Made by a program: the position numbers and the translations under genes. A stretch of 39,315 nucleotides of DNA from positions 1-39,315 of the forward strand of contig DVMO01000081.1 in the NCBI GenBank assembly GCA_018714945.1. The letters run 5' to 3'. The notes under the pieces were generated by a model. It did no database searches. It had not been told where the DNA came from and saw only the letters and a program-made list of their open reading frames with translations. Origin of the DNA: Fimisoma avicola. GTDB lineage: Bacteria > Bacillota > Clostridia > Peptostreptococcales > Anaerovoracaceae. This document shows positions 31,003 through 39,315 of the stretch, one piece after another (position 1 is the first letter of the stretch; every line of letters begins with the position of its first letter).

Positions 31003-31192
31003 TGGTCTTACAGGCAAAGAAAGATATTATTACGAAGAAGTCCTTAGGATAGGAAGAGAAAAAGGGGATTTCCAGGAGCTGCAGGATATTTACAGGCAGG
31101 TGCTGGCAGATCGTGTTGCAGGGAACATATCTGAAGAAGCCTACAGGATGGTATACGGGCTTTGCATTGAACTGGCATATCCCAGGAAATGA
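30983..31192 (+). CDS. Small protein of unknown function
   Basis: A possible 69-residue protein (ATG at 30983; in-frame ATGs also at 30989 and 30995), overlapping the GrpB gene end by 20 bases. No convincing ribosome site is seen, but coupling to the upstream gene is possible. The sequence is helical and charged (FDGLTGKERYYYEEVLRIGREKGDFQELQDIYRQVLADRVAGNISEEAYRMVYGL) and reads like a real small protein rather than noise. No family recognised. Confidence 0.5.
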   Translation: MSMNMFDGLTGKERYYYEEVLRIGREKGDFQELQDIYRQVLADRVAGNISEEAYRMVYGLCIELAYPRK

Positions 31193-31282
31193 AAAAAGGG
31201 GAACGCCGGATCCAGGAAACACATAGATTTTCAACGGTTTGAACATTGTCGGATAAAATCCTCCCAAATTAGCAAAAATCAC

Positions 31283-31311
31283 TTGATTTCAACAGTTAGC
31301 CGTGATATAGT
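31283..31311 (+). promoter_or_regulatory. Promoter of rpmE
   Basis: TTGATT (31283-31288), a 17-base spacer and TATAGT (31306-31311). Confidence 0.65.
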
Positions 31312-31316
31312 ATAAG

Positions 31317-31345
31317 GGCTGCAGTATCGGAGCAGTGCAGAACAT
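31317..31345 (+). promoter_or_regulatory. rpmE 5' leader hairpin, possible L31 autoregulatory element
   Basis: The predicted transcript starts almost directly with a stem CTGCA (31319-31323)/TGCAG (31336-31340) and a 12-base loop GTATCGGAGCAG. Ribosomal protein leaders of L31 are known in Firmicutes; the position and size fit, but the match has not been tested against a covariance model. Confidence 0.4.
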
Positions 31346-31382
31346 AAGATATATCTACAGAGTAAGAAAGAAGGTAACAAGC

Positions 31383-31583
31383 ATGAAGGAAGGAATCCAT
31401 CCTGATTATAAGGAATGTAAAGTAACTTGCGCATGTGGCAACACTTTCATGACAAGATCAACAAAAGAAGAACTCAGACTTGATGTATGCTCAGCATGTC
31501 ATCCGTTCTTCACAGGCCAGCAGAAATTTGTCAACAGAGGCGGCCGTGTTGAGAAGTTCAAGAACAAGTATCACATTGACTGA
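31383..31583 (+). CDS. rpmE: 50S ribosomal protein L31 (zinc form)
   Basis: A 66-residue L31, a zinc-binding protein of the large subunit that bridges to the small one. Start 31383 is supported by an AAGAAGG ribosome site and by family N-termini (MKEGIHPDY). The zinc ligands CxC (Cys16, Cys18) and CxxC (Cys36, Cys39, in VCSACHPFFTG) are intact, marking the C+ form rather than the zinc-free paralogue. It has its own promoter, a structured leader and a terminator, so it is transcribed separately from prfA. Confidence 0.96.
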   Translation: MKEGIHPDYKECKVTCACGNTFMTRSTKEELRLDVCSACHPFFTGQQKFVNRGGRVEKFKNKYHID

Positions 31584-31595
31584 TAATCAGACGAC

Positions 31596-31620
31596 AAACC
31601 GGAACTTGCTTCCGGTTTTA
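31596..31620 (+). terminator. Intrinsic terminator of rpmE
   Basis: AAACCGGAA (31596-31604) pairs with TTCCGGTTT (31610-31618) around CTTGC, followed by T-rich sequence. Confidence 0.85.
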
Positions 31621-31644
31621 TTTTGCGAAAAAACAGCTCAAAGC

Positions 31645-31673
31645 TTTTCAAACGAAGCAATCAGTGATATAAT
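31645..31673 (+). promoter_or_regulatory. Promoter of the prfA operon
   Basis: TTTTCA (31645-31650), a 17-base spacer and a perfect TATAAT (31668-31673), 45 bases upstream of prfA. Confidence 0.65.
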
Positions 31674-31718
31674 AATCGTTTAGATATAGGTAAAAATTTT
31701 GGATATAAGGAGATCCGT

Positions 31719-32780
<1,062 letters not shown>

Positions 32781-32826
32781 GAAAGCCGGCAGCATGGCCG
32801 CCGGAGGAGGCGGCAGAGAGGCATAT

Positions 32827-33852
32827 ATGGAGACAAAACTTTTAGGTACGACAAAACCAGATATAGAAGAAGCGGCCCGGATCATCAGAGAGGGGGGTCT
32901 TGTGGCTTTTCCGACAGAGACTGTATACGGGCTGGGCGCAGATGCCATGAACAGCGAGGCCGTTTCAAAGGTATACAAAGCCAAAGGAAGGCCAAGCGAC
33001 AATCCCATGATCGTTCATATAGCCGGACCGGAGCAGATCCTGCAGCTTACCTTTGAGGTGACCGGAGATATGAAAAAACTCATGGAGGTTTTCTGGCCCG
33101 GACCATTGACCATGGTGGTGCCGGCAAGGCCCCAAGTACCAAGGGTGACAACGGGCGGCCTTGATACGGTGGCGGTCAGGATGCCGAAAAATGATGCAAC
33201 ATTAAGGCTCATAGCAGAAGCCGGCACACCGCTGGCCGGACCCAGTGCAAACCTCTCAGGCCATCCAAGCCCGACAAGGGCTTCCCATGTGGACGATGAC
33301 CTTCACGGTAGGATCGATGCGATAATAGAGGATGTGCCTTGCCAGGTGGGGATAGAGTCAACTGTAGTCGACATGACGGGCCAGACCCCTGCCATATTGC
33401 GGCCAGGCGCAGTCACTGTCCGGCAGCTTTCAGACGCTTTGGGAAAACCGGTGGAAATAGACCCGGCCATACTTGTCAGACCTGATATTGCAAAAGACGG
33501 TGGACTGCTGGAAACCGGCAGTGACTATAAACCCAAGGCGCCGGGTATGAAATACAAGCATTATGCGCCAAAGGCCGAGATGATAATCTTCAGAGGTGAC
33601 CCTCAAAAGGTCCGCCTTGCCATGGCCGAAGAAAAAATGTACCGTATGGAGTGCGGCCAGAAGGTGGGGATCATCATGTATGGAGACGATCAGAAAGAAG
33701 CCGCGCATGACTTTTTCGCCCAGCTCAGGGCGTTTGACAAGAGCGGCGTAGATGTCATACTGGCAGCGGCCGTCAAAGAGGACGGCATAGGTTTTGCGCT
33801 GATGAACAGGATGTTCAAATCGGCCGGATATAATATAAGAGAAGTGGAATAA
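32827..33852 (+). CDS. L-threonylcarbamoyladenylate synthase (Sua5/YwlC type)
   Basis: Makes threonylcarbamoyl-AMP from Thr, bicarbonate and ATP for the t6A37 modification of tRNAs. Start 32827 is preferred because AGAGAGG lies upstream; a further in-frame ATG is at 32794. The 341 residues hold the YrdC-like domain (GGLVAFPTETVYGLGADA, KAKGRPSDNPMIVHI, PSANLSGHPSPTRA, GIESTVVDM, ILRPGAVT) and then, after about 215, the C-terminal Sua5 domain (APGMKYKHYAPKAEMIIF). The presence of that domain marks it as Sua5 rather than short TsaC. It follows prfA by 46 bases. Confidence 0.95.
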   Translation: METKLLGTTKPDIEEAARIIREGGLVAFPTETVYGLGADAMNSEAVSKVYKAKGRPSDNPMIVHIAGPEQILQLTFEVTGDMKKLMEVFWPGPLTMVVPARPQVPRVTTGGLDTVAVRMPKNDATLRLIAEAGTPLAGPSANLSGHPSPTRASHVDDDLHGRIDAIIEDVPCQVGIESTVVDMTGQTPAILRPGAVTVRQLSDALGKPVEIDPAILVRPDIAKDGGLLETGSDYKPKAPGMKYKHYAPKAEMIIFRGDPQKVRLAMAEEKMYRMECGQKVGIIMYGDDQKEAAHDFFAQLRAFDKSGVDVILAAAVKEDGIGFALMNRMFKSAGYNIREVE

Positions 33853-33864
33853 GGGAGGATGACC

Positions 33865-34296
33865 ATGAAGATAGCCATAGCCAGCGACCACGGCGGGTTC
33901 AGCCTGAAAGGACAGATCGAAGAGCATCTTTTGGCCAGGGGGCTGACTGTGATCGATCTGGGGACAGACTCAGAGGAATCGGTAGATTATCCCATCTACG
34001 GTCAAAAATGCGGCAAAGCCGTGACAGAAGGCAGAGCAGATCTGGGAATCGTCATATGCGGTACAGGCATAGGGATCTCCATAGCGGCCAACAAGATCAG
34101 AGGCATAAGGTGCGCCCTGTGTACTTCGACTGAAATGGCCCGCCTTGCCAAAGAACATAACAACGCCAATGTGCTGGCCCTCGGCGGCAGGACAACAGAG
34201 CCGGAGCTGGCAATGGATATAGTAGATACCTGGCTGGATGCTGTATTTGAAGGCGGACGCCATCAGCGCCGGGTAAATATGCTCGACAATCTATAA
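33865..34296 (+). CDS. rpiB: Ribose-5-phosphate isomerase B
   Basis: Interconverts ribose 5-phosphate and ribulose 5-phosphate. Start 33865 is chosen because GGGAGG is seven bases upstream; the ATG at 33859 overlaps that site. The 143 residues show the LacAB/RpiB pattern: MKIAIASDHGGFSLK, VDYPIYGQKCGKAV, the catalytic Cys in VICGTGIGISIAANKIRGIRCAL, and HNNANVLALGGRTTEPE. It begins 12 bases after the sua5 gene and 9 before upp; ribose phosphate feeds PRPP used by Upp. Confidence 0.94.
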   Translation: MKIAIASDHGGFSLKGQIEEHLLARGLTVIDLGTDSEESVDYPIYGQKCGKAVTEGRADLGIVICGTGIGISIAANKIRGIRCALCTSTEMARLAKEHNNANVLALGGRTTEPELAMDIVDTWLDAVFEGGRHQRRVNMLDNL

Positions 34297-34305
34297 GGAG
34301 GCATT

Positions 34306-34935
34306 ATGGGAAAAGTATATGTATTTGATCATCCGCTGATCCAGCACAAGACTGCACTTATGAGAAAGACCGATACAACGGTAAAGGAATTCAGGGAACT
34401 TGCAAAGGAAGTTGCCATGCTCATGGGGTTTGAGGCTACAAGAGATCTTCCGCTGGAAGAAGTGGAAATAGAAACACCTATCTGTAAGACCAGAGTCAAT
34501 ATGCTCAAGGGACAGGATATAGCCATAGTGCCTATCCTCAGGGCCGGACTGGGCTTTGTAGACGGTATGCTGGCGCTGGTACCAAACGCAAAGGTAGGAC
34601 ATATCGGATTGTACAGAGATCCGGAGACCCATCTGCCTGTGGAATATTACTGCAAGCTTCCGGTAGACATAGATAAAAGGAGGATATTTGTAGTAGACCC
34701 GATGCTGGCCACAGGAGGAAGCGCCGCTGCCGCAATAGATTTCATCAAGCAGAGAGGCGGCAGGGACATCGTGTTCATGTGCCTCATAGCTGCGCCTGAA
34801 GGGATAAAGGCGCTTCAGGAGGCCCATCCTGATGTGGATATATATATTGCGGCAAAAGACGAAAGGCTAAACGAAAACGCATATATCGTACCGGGACTTG
34901 GGGATGCCGGCGACAGGCTCTATGGGACAAAATAA
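34306..34935 (+). CDS. upp: Uracil phosphoribosyltransferase
   Basis: Salvages uracil with PRPP to give UMP. The 209 residues carry the expected motifs: VFDHPLIQHKTALMRKTDT, an RAGLGFVDGML uracil-side segment (ILRAGLGFVDG), PVEYYCKLP and the PRPP loop VDPMLATGGSAAAAIDFIKQRG (about 125-146), ending in PGLGDAGDRLYGTK. Ribosome site AAGGAGG. It is the fourth gene in the prfA run. Confidence 0.97.
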   Translation: MGKVYVFDHPLIQHKTALMRKTDTTVKEFRELAKEVAMLMGFEATRDLPLEEVEIETPICKTRVNMLKGQDIAIVPILRAGLGFVDGMLALVPNAKVGHIGLYRDPETHLPVEYYCKLPVDIDKRRIFVVDPMLATGGSAAAAIDFIKQRGGRDIVFMCLIAAPEGIKALQEAHPDVDIYIAAKDERLNENAYIVPGLGDAGDRLYGTK

Positions 34936-34953
34936 CCGAAAGGAACAGGATAG

Positions 34954-35091
34954 ATGGCAAAAAGAAAAGACCCGGCGCTTTTTATAAACAGGCCGAGGGA
35001 TGTCAGTCTTTTTCAGGAATGCCTGCGGCAGGCAGAGCCGGGAATGCAAAGATGCAAGACCTTCATAGAAAGGGCGGATATCTGCCTTTAA
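34954..35091 (+). CDS. Small Cys-containing protein of unknown function
   Basis: A 45-codon ORF between upp and tyrS. AGGA ends a few bases before the ATG, and AAAGGA lies further up. The product is basic at the front (MAKRKDPALFINRPRD) and contains three Cys (residues 23, 34 and 44). The 200-base gap between upp and tyrS is otherwise unexplained. No family recognised; it could be a chance ORF. Confidence 0.4.
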   Translation: MAKRKDPALFINRPRDVSLFQECLRQAEPGMQRCKTFIERADICL

Positions 35092-35135
35092 GATACAATG
35101 AAAAAAGATGATGTCAAAGAATACTGGAGGAAAAA

Positions 35136-36473
35136 ATGAAATTTGATTTTATACCTGACGATGTCAGCAAGTTTGATAACGCATATGATGTCCTCAAAGA
35201 AAGAGGCTTTATCGAACAGTCCACTGACGAAGATAAGATAAGGGAGCTTCTGAGGAACGAGAAGGTGAAGTTCTATATTGGTTTCGACCCGACTGCCGAC
35301 TGCCTGCATGTAGGTCACTTTATGCAGGTCATAATAATGATGTACATGCAGAAATTCGGACATACTCCTGTGGTGCTGCTTGGCGGCGGCACAGGCATGG
35401 TGGGCGATCCTTCCGGCAGGACGGATATGCGCCAGATCATGTCCATCGAAACCATAGAACACAACTGCAACCAGTTCAAGAAACTTTTTGAAAGATTTCT
35501 GGACTTCGACGACGAGTGGGAATATGTAGGCAACGAAGGCGTCTTTGTGCCGGGACATCAGAACAAGGAACCTGAACCGGGCAAGGCGATCTCTGTCAAC
35601 AACGCCCGCTGGCTCAGACCGCTCAACTATATAGACTTTCTCAGAGAAGTAGGCTCTCTCTTCAATGTGAACACCATGCTCAGAGCCGAGTGCTTCAAGC
35701 AGAGGATGGAAAGAGAAGGCGGACTTACCATGTTCGAGCTCAACTATATGCTCATGCAGAGCTATGACTTTATGGTAATGGCAAGAGACTTCGATGTTAA
35801 GATCCAGTTCGGCGGCAATGACCAGTGGTCAAACATCATCGGAGGCGTTGACCTGACCCGCAAAAAGATAGGCAAGGAAGTTTACGGAATGACCTTCTCT
35901 CTGCTGACCAACTCAGAGGGCAACAAGATGGGCAAGACAGCCAAAGGCGCTCTGTGGCTAAACCCGGAAAAGACCAGCCCTTACGAGTTCTTCCAGTACT
36001 GGAGGAATGTGGCCGATGCCGATGTAAACAAATGCCTCAGGATGCTCACCTTCCTGCCTATGGAAGAGGTAGACAGGCTTTCTGCTCTTGAAGGAGCCGA
36101 GATCAACAAGGCCAAGGAAATCCTGGCCTACGAAGTGACCAAGCTGGTACACGGAGAGGAAGAAGCCAGGAAGGCCCTGGACGGAGCCCGTGCGGCCTTT
36201 GCCGGAGGCGGAGATATGGCCAACATCCCTACTGTACAGATGGAAAGCGCCCGTTTTGAAGGCGAGGGCCAGGGCATAGTAAACCTGATAAAGGAACTGG
36301 GCCTTGTGCCGAGCAACAGCGAAGGCTTCAGGACCATAGAACAGGGCGGCCTGAGCATAAACGGCAGCAAGGTTACCGATAAGAAGATGAACATAACCCT
36401 TGACAATTTTGAGGATGGTAAGCTTCTCATACAGAAAGGAAAGAAGAAGTTCCAGATGATAGAGCTTATCTAA
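35136..36473 (+). CDS. tyrS: Tyrosyl-tRNA synthetase
   Basis: Charges tRNA-Tyr. The 445-residue class I synthetase has its HIGH-type motif as HVGH in DPTADCLHVGHFMQ (about 51-64) and its KMSKS-type motif as KMGKT in EGNKMGKTAKGALWL; the tyrosine pocket is in NYMLMQSYDFMVM and FGGNDQWSNI. The C-terminal S4-like RNA-binding domain starts near 375 (GLSINGSKVTDKKMNITL). A short insert (GHQNKEPEPGKAIS) lies in the connective part. Ribosome site GGAGG. No T-box leader fits in the space upstream, so it depends on the operon promoter or an unrecognised one. Confidence 0.96.
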   Translation: MKFDFIPDDVSKFDNAYDVLKERGFIEQSTDEDKIRELLRNEKVKFYIGFDPTADCLHVGHFMQVIIMMYMQKFGHTPVVLLGGGTGMVGDPSGRTDMRQIMSIETIEHNCNQFKKLFERFLDFDDEWEYVGNEGVFVPGHQNKEPEPGKAISVNNARWLRPLNYIDFLREVGSLFNVNTMLRAECFKQRMEREGGLTMFELNYMLMQSYDFMVMARDFDVKIQFGGNDQWSNIIGGVDLTRKKIGKEVYGMTFSLLTNSEGNKMGKTAKGALWLNPEKTSPYEFFQYWRNVADADVNKCLRMLTFLPMEEVDRLSALEGAEINKAKEILAYEVTKLVHGEEEARKALDGARAAFAGGGDMANIPTVQMESARFEGEGQGIVNLIKELGLVPSNSEGFRTIEQGGLSINGSKVTDKKMNITLDNFEDGKLLIQKGKKKFQMIELI

Positions 36474-36483
36474 AGTATTTTTG

Positions 36484-36525
36484 ACCCCGCTTTTTTCATG
36501 CAGAAAAGTGGGGTTCCATTATTTT
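36484..36525 (+). terminator. Hairpin after tyrS, probable terminator
   Basis: ACCCCGCTTTT (36484-36494) pairs with AAAAGTGGGGT (36504-36514) with one wobble; the tail TCCATTATTTT is only moderately T-rich. Confidence 0.6.
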
Positions 36526-36548
36526 CAGCATGTTGGCGGGAGGTGGCC

Positions 36549-37469
36549 ATGAGATTTCCCATAATCAGAGAAAGCGTACGGGCGGGCGGCCAGGAAAGGC
36601 AGGCATATGTATATACCGTTACGGAGGCCGAGTACATGGAAAAATTCCGGCAGGAGGATAACAGGACCCACCTGCTGAGGTTCAGTGAAAAAGTCCGCCA
36701 TTGCAAGGTGGATATATTTGAAAAGTTTGCCCATGGAACCATTGCGGTGCCGGCGGCAGGTGATCCGGACAGAAACGGGCAGGGCAGATATATACGCTTT
36801 TATATGGACGGAGAAAAACTCATCCTTATAGGAGAAACATCATGGACAGAAAAAATGCTGGACGGCATATTTGACGAGGACGGTTTTCAGATAACTGATA
36901 CAGCCCAGGCATTTTTTGCTTTTCTCGATGTTCTCATAGCCGGAGAGGGCGAGTATATAGATGACTGGGAAGAAGGTCTCAACCAGTGGGAAAGCAAGAT
37001 GCTGGAAAATGACCGGTCGATACCTGAGGGGTTTGAGCAATATATGCAGAGGACGAGAAGAGCCCTTCTGCAAGCCTACAGATATTATGACCAGATGGGC
37101 GACATGGTGCAGATGTTTGCCGAATCGCCATGCGATATGATAGATAAGAGATCACGCCGTCTGTTTAAATTCCTTTCAGACAGGCTCGGAAGGCTTTCAG
37201 CTGATGCGCTGAACCTTCGGGAGTATTCATCACAGATATACGATATGTATCAGTCGCGGATAAACATGAAGCAAAACAGAGTCATGCAGTTCCTTACCGT
37301 CATAACGACGATATTTATGCCGCTCACATTGATAACGGGCTGGTATGGAATGAATTTCAGGTTTATGCCGGAGATCCAGTGGCGTTACGGTTATATGGCC
37401 GTAATGGGGCTGTCTGCGGTTATCCTGATCATTGAATATATAATCTTCAAACGGAAAAAATGGATGTGA
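36549..37469 (+). CDS. CorA-family divalent metal transporter
   Basis: A CorA-superfamily magnesium/cobalt channel. Start 36549 is chosen because GGGAGGT is directly upstream, and the earlier in-frame ATG lies in the hairpin. The 306 residues comprise a cytoplasmic domain with long helices to about 240 and two C-terminal transmembrane helices. The pore signature is present as LITGWYGMNF (GMN motif), followed by WRYGYMAVMGLSAVILIIEYIIFKRKKW. Mg2+ is the likely cargo; the GMN motif alone does not exclude Co2+ or Zn2+. It ends two bases from the convergent EamA gene. Confidence 0.92.
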   Translation: MRFPIIRESVRAGGQERQAYVYTVTEAEYMEKFRQEDNRTHLLRFSEKVRHCKVDIFEKFAHGTIAVPAAGDPDRNGQGRYIRFYMDGEKLILIGETSWTEKMLDGIFDEDGFQITDTAQAFFAFLDVLIAGEGEYIDDWEEGLNQWESKMLENDRSIPEGFEQYMQRTRRALLQAYRYYDQMGDMVQMFAESPCDMIDKRSRRLFKFLSDRLGRLSADALNLREYSSQIYDMYQSRINMKQNRVMQFLTVITTIFMPLTLITGWYGMNFRFMPEIQWRYGYMAVMGLSAVILIIEYIIFKRKKWM

Positions 37470-37471
37470 TG

Positions 37472-38374
37472 TCAGTCCGGCAGCTTTGTCTCCTTTGACC
37501 CTGGCTTTTTTGCGCTCTGGCGCCTTCCGCCGAGGATCTCTCCGGCAGCGGCCCCGCCGAGGATCAGGGCGGCGCCTGCAAGCTGTATGGGTGTCAGGGT
37601 GTCCCCAAGAAATACTGCGGAGAAAAACAGCGCCGAAGCAGGATCCAGATAGCTGCACAGTGCGATGCTCTGGACAGGTAGCATCTGAATGGCCAAAAAA
37701 TACATATACAGAGCAAGACCGGCGTGTACGAAGCCCAATATGAATGTAAGGAAACCTGCCTGAGATGTAAAGTCCATCCACGGGCCGCTGTGGGTCAGGA
37801 TGGTGTAAGGTATCACGAAAAGCAGCGCCCCGGCAAGCTGTATAAGGGTCAGTTCAAGACCGCCTATATCACGGACGCTTTTGTCTGTGAGGACCACCGC
37901 AGCATAAAGAACGGCGGCGAGCAGGCCGAGCAATACGCCGCATACCGGATCAGCTCCGTCCAGATTTACTCCGGTGACGATGACCATTCCCAGGATGGCT
38001 GAGATAATGCCGAATATTTTGGCTGCACCTGCTTTTTCTTTAAAAAGAGGTATTGACGCACACATGACGATGACCGGAGACATGTAGTAAGCCAGCGTAG
38101 CTATCCCCGTGTTTACCCAGGCATATGATTCAAACAGGGCTATCCAGCTTATCCCCATCAGCATGCCTGCTGCCAGCAGTATCAGGATATGCTTTTTATT
38201 TTTGACAGGCTTGTGTTTTTTCAGCGTGAACAGGAAAATAAGACCGAGTACGGCGAAACCTATCATCGTGCGCCACATTACGATCTCGGCGCTGGCATAA
38301 GGGATCTTGCTGACAAACACGGGCAATGTGCCATAGATTACCATGGGGACTACGATCATGGCATAAGCTTTCAT
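37472..38374 (-). CDS. EamA-family (DMT) transporter
   Basis: A 300-residue inner-membrane transporter with ten helices in two EamA repeats (about 5-140 and 150-280): MIVVPMVIYGTLPVFVSKIPYASAEIVMWRTMIG opens the first, and QSIALCSYLDPASALFFSAVFLGDTLTPIQLAGAALILGGAAAGE ends the second. The tail is basic and cytoplasmic. The substrate is unknown. It is not closely similar to the EamA protein at 8015. Ribosome site AGAGGTG; a -10 TATAAT and a palindrome lie upstream. Confidence 0.9.
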   Translation of the reverse strand: MKAYAMIVVPMVIYGTLPVFVSKIPYASAEIVMWRTMIGFAVLGLIFLFTLKKHKPVKNKKHILILLAAGMLMGISWIALFESYAWVNTGIATLAYYMSPVIVMCASIPLFKEKAGAAKIFGIISAILGMVIVTGVNLDGADPVCGVLLGLLAAVLYAAVVLTDKSVRDIGGLELTLIQLAGALLFVIPYTILTHSGPWMDFTSQAGFLTFILGFVHAGLALYMYFLAIQMLPVQSIALCSYLDPASALFFSAVFLGDTLTPIQLAGAALILGGAAAGEILGGRRQSAKKPGSKETKLPD

Positions 38375-38404
38375 TGATAAACACCTCTTGATAATGATAA
38401 AAAA

Positions 38405-38448
38405 ATTATAAGTAAATTTGCCAATAAAAGCAATAGCTGTTATTGCTT
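38405..38448 (-). promoter_or_regulatory. Promoter of the second EamA gene, with palindrome over its -35
   Basis: On the minus strand a perfect TATAAT at 38410-38405 with TTGCTT (38433-38428) 17 bases upstream. That weak -35 is the right arm of a perfect palindrome AAGCAATA (38428-38435)/TATTGCTT (38441-38448) with a GCTGT centre, a plausible operator shared with the divergent cca gene. Confidence 0.5.
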
Positions 38449-38467
38449 CTGGAAAAAGGCCGAAAAT

Positions 38468-39315
38468 ATGAACAGACTGAGCGGAGAAAATTTAATAGGC
38501 ATGGTGCCGCAGCCTGTGCTGTCTGCCCTGCAGGCTTTGGAAAATGCCGGATATGAGGCATTTATGGTCGGAGGCTGCGTAAGGGATATGGCCATGGGAC
38601 AGAAACCCTCTGACTGGGATATCGCCACCTCGGCGCAGCCGGAACAGATAAAGGCAGTTTTCAGTAAAGAAAAGACCGTAGATACAGGTATAAAGCACGG
38701 AACTGTAACGGTCATATCGGAAAACCTTGCCATGGAGATCACCACATACCGGACAGAGGGAACATACTCCGACCACAGACATCCCGATGTGGTGGAGTAT
38801 ACCCAGGATGCGGCACTGGATCTGGCACGCAGGGATTTTACGATAAACGCCATGGCCCTTGACAGACAGGGCCGTCTGACAGACCTGTCCGGGGGACTTG
38901 ATGATATCTGCCGCCGGATGGTAAGATGTGTGGGCGATCCGCAGAAACGCTTTGAAGAGGATGCCTTGCGCATAATGCGTGCCTTGCGGTTTTCGTCCAG
39001 GCTTGACTTTGATATAGAAAGGGAAACGCTGGCTGCCGCCCGATCCTGCGGGCATCTGCTGCGTCAAGTAAGCCCGGAGAGGCTGAGGGATGAATTGACG
39101 GGGATTCTGTGCGGACATCGGGCGGGCAGGCTCATATATGAAGAAGCAGAGCTCATGGCCAATGTTATCCCTGAGCTTCTCCCATGCAAAGGGTTTGACC
39201 AGAAAAACAGCCATCACATATATGATGTCCTGGGACACATTGCCGCAGCAATAGATAGCATAAGGGCAGCGGCTGGATCCACAGAGCATGTATCACATGA
39301 GGATGAGGAACAGGC
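38468..39315 (+). CDS. cca: CCA tRNA nucleotidyltransferase, N-terminal part
   Basis: Adds or repairs the 3' CCA of tRNAs. The gene runs off the window; 282 codons are present from the ATG at 38468 (AAAAGG upstream). The nucleotidyltransferase core is visible: FMVGGCVRDMAMGQKPSDWDIATSA (GG and DxD), RRDFTINAMALD, and EDALRIMRALRFSSRLDFDIE of the neck region. An HD-domain segment (KNSHHIYDVLGHI) begins near residue 255, placing it with the HD-containing bacterial enzymes. It is divergent from the EamA gene. Confidence 0.95.
   Translation, partial: MNRLSGENLIGMVPQPVLSALQALENAGYEAFMVGGCVRDMAMGQKPSDWDIATSAQPEQIKAVFSKEKTVDTGIKHGTVTVISENLAMEITTYRTEGTYSDHRHPDVVEYTQDAALDLARRDFTINAMALDRQGRLTDLSGGLDDICRRMVRCVGDPQKRFEEDALRIMRALRFSSRLDFDIERETLAAARSCGHLLRQVSPERLRDELTGILCGHRAGRLIYEEAELMANVIPELLPCKGFDQKNSHHIYDVLGHIAAAIDSIRAAAGSTEHVSHEDEEQ

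Noticed and set aside
35098..35139. 13-codon ORF ending on the tyrS start codon
   Set aside because: No ribosome site of its own and only one Tyr codon, so it is not a convincing tyrosine leader peptide; no T-box is visible either.
38492..39289. Long minus-strand reading frame opposite cca
   Set aside because: The plus strand encodes a clear CCA-adding enzyme; the opposite frame has no family resemblance and no ribosome site. The same applies to the minus-strand frames at 909-1481 and 14619-15395.

Overview
The window reads as the chromosome of an anaerobic, low-to-mid-GC Firmicute of the class Clostridia. The evidence is strong AGGAGG-type ribosome sites, heavy use of ATA and AGG codons, butyrate-type enzymes (3-hydroxybutyryl-CoA dehydrogenase, butyrate kinase), a zinc-type L31, a KMGKT-type tyrosyl-tRNA synthetase and an L31/RF1/Sua5/RpiB/Upp gene order. 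The genus cannot be fixed from sequence alone. There are no rRNA or tRNA genes, insertion sequences, phage genes or CRISPR arrays. Gene density is high and both strands are used.

Layout. 1-2900: the tail of a DUF1934 protein, a DUF1846 protein and two divergent XRE regulators around a palindrome-rich control region. 3000-4700: an ECF sigma factor with a membrane-anchored putative anti-sigma partner, and a convergent AT-rich gene for a small secreted protein. 4950-7890: hbd alone, then a ureohydrolase (agmatinase type) with an orphan amino-acid-binding lipoprotein. 8015-10032: a divergent EamA transporter/LysR pair with a four-copy 20-bp repeat between them. 10150-18031: one long plus-strand run, rho - DUF1385 - prmC - TIM-barrel protein - cobT - cobU - cobS - second cobU-like - cobC-like. 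It joins termination and translation genes to assembly of the cobalamin nucleotide loop.

18150-29153 is mostly minus strand: a P1B metal ATPase and its CsoR-type repressor (each with a consensus promoter carrying a CsoR-like operator), metN-metI-metQ, a phosphohexomutase, a small membrane protein, a flavodoxin-fold oxidoreductase, butyrate kinase, endonuclease IV, a GNAT acetyltransferase and an XRE regulator. 29507-39315 returns to the plus strand: a zinc-ribbon membrane protein, a GrpB-family protein, rpmE, then prfA - sua5 - rpiB - upp - small ORF - tyrS, corA, a second EamA transporter (minus) and the start of cca. The rho/DUF1385/prmC block and the rpmE/prfA/sua5/rpiB/upp block are normally neighbours in Firmicutes; here about 18 kb of other genes lie between them.

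The most striking observation is the leader of metNIQ (minus strand, about 23231-23466). It holds a promoter, a good ribosome site and a 30-codon ORF with seven Met codons in an 11-codon stretch. A strong intrinsic terminator follows just before metN. RNA segments within and after the ORF can form the mutually exclusive 1:2, 2:3 and 3:4 pairings of a trp-type attenuator. I see no SAM riboswitch or T-box there. This looks like ribosome-mediated methionine attenuation of a methionine importer, in a group where riboswitches or T-boxes usually do this job.
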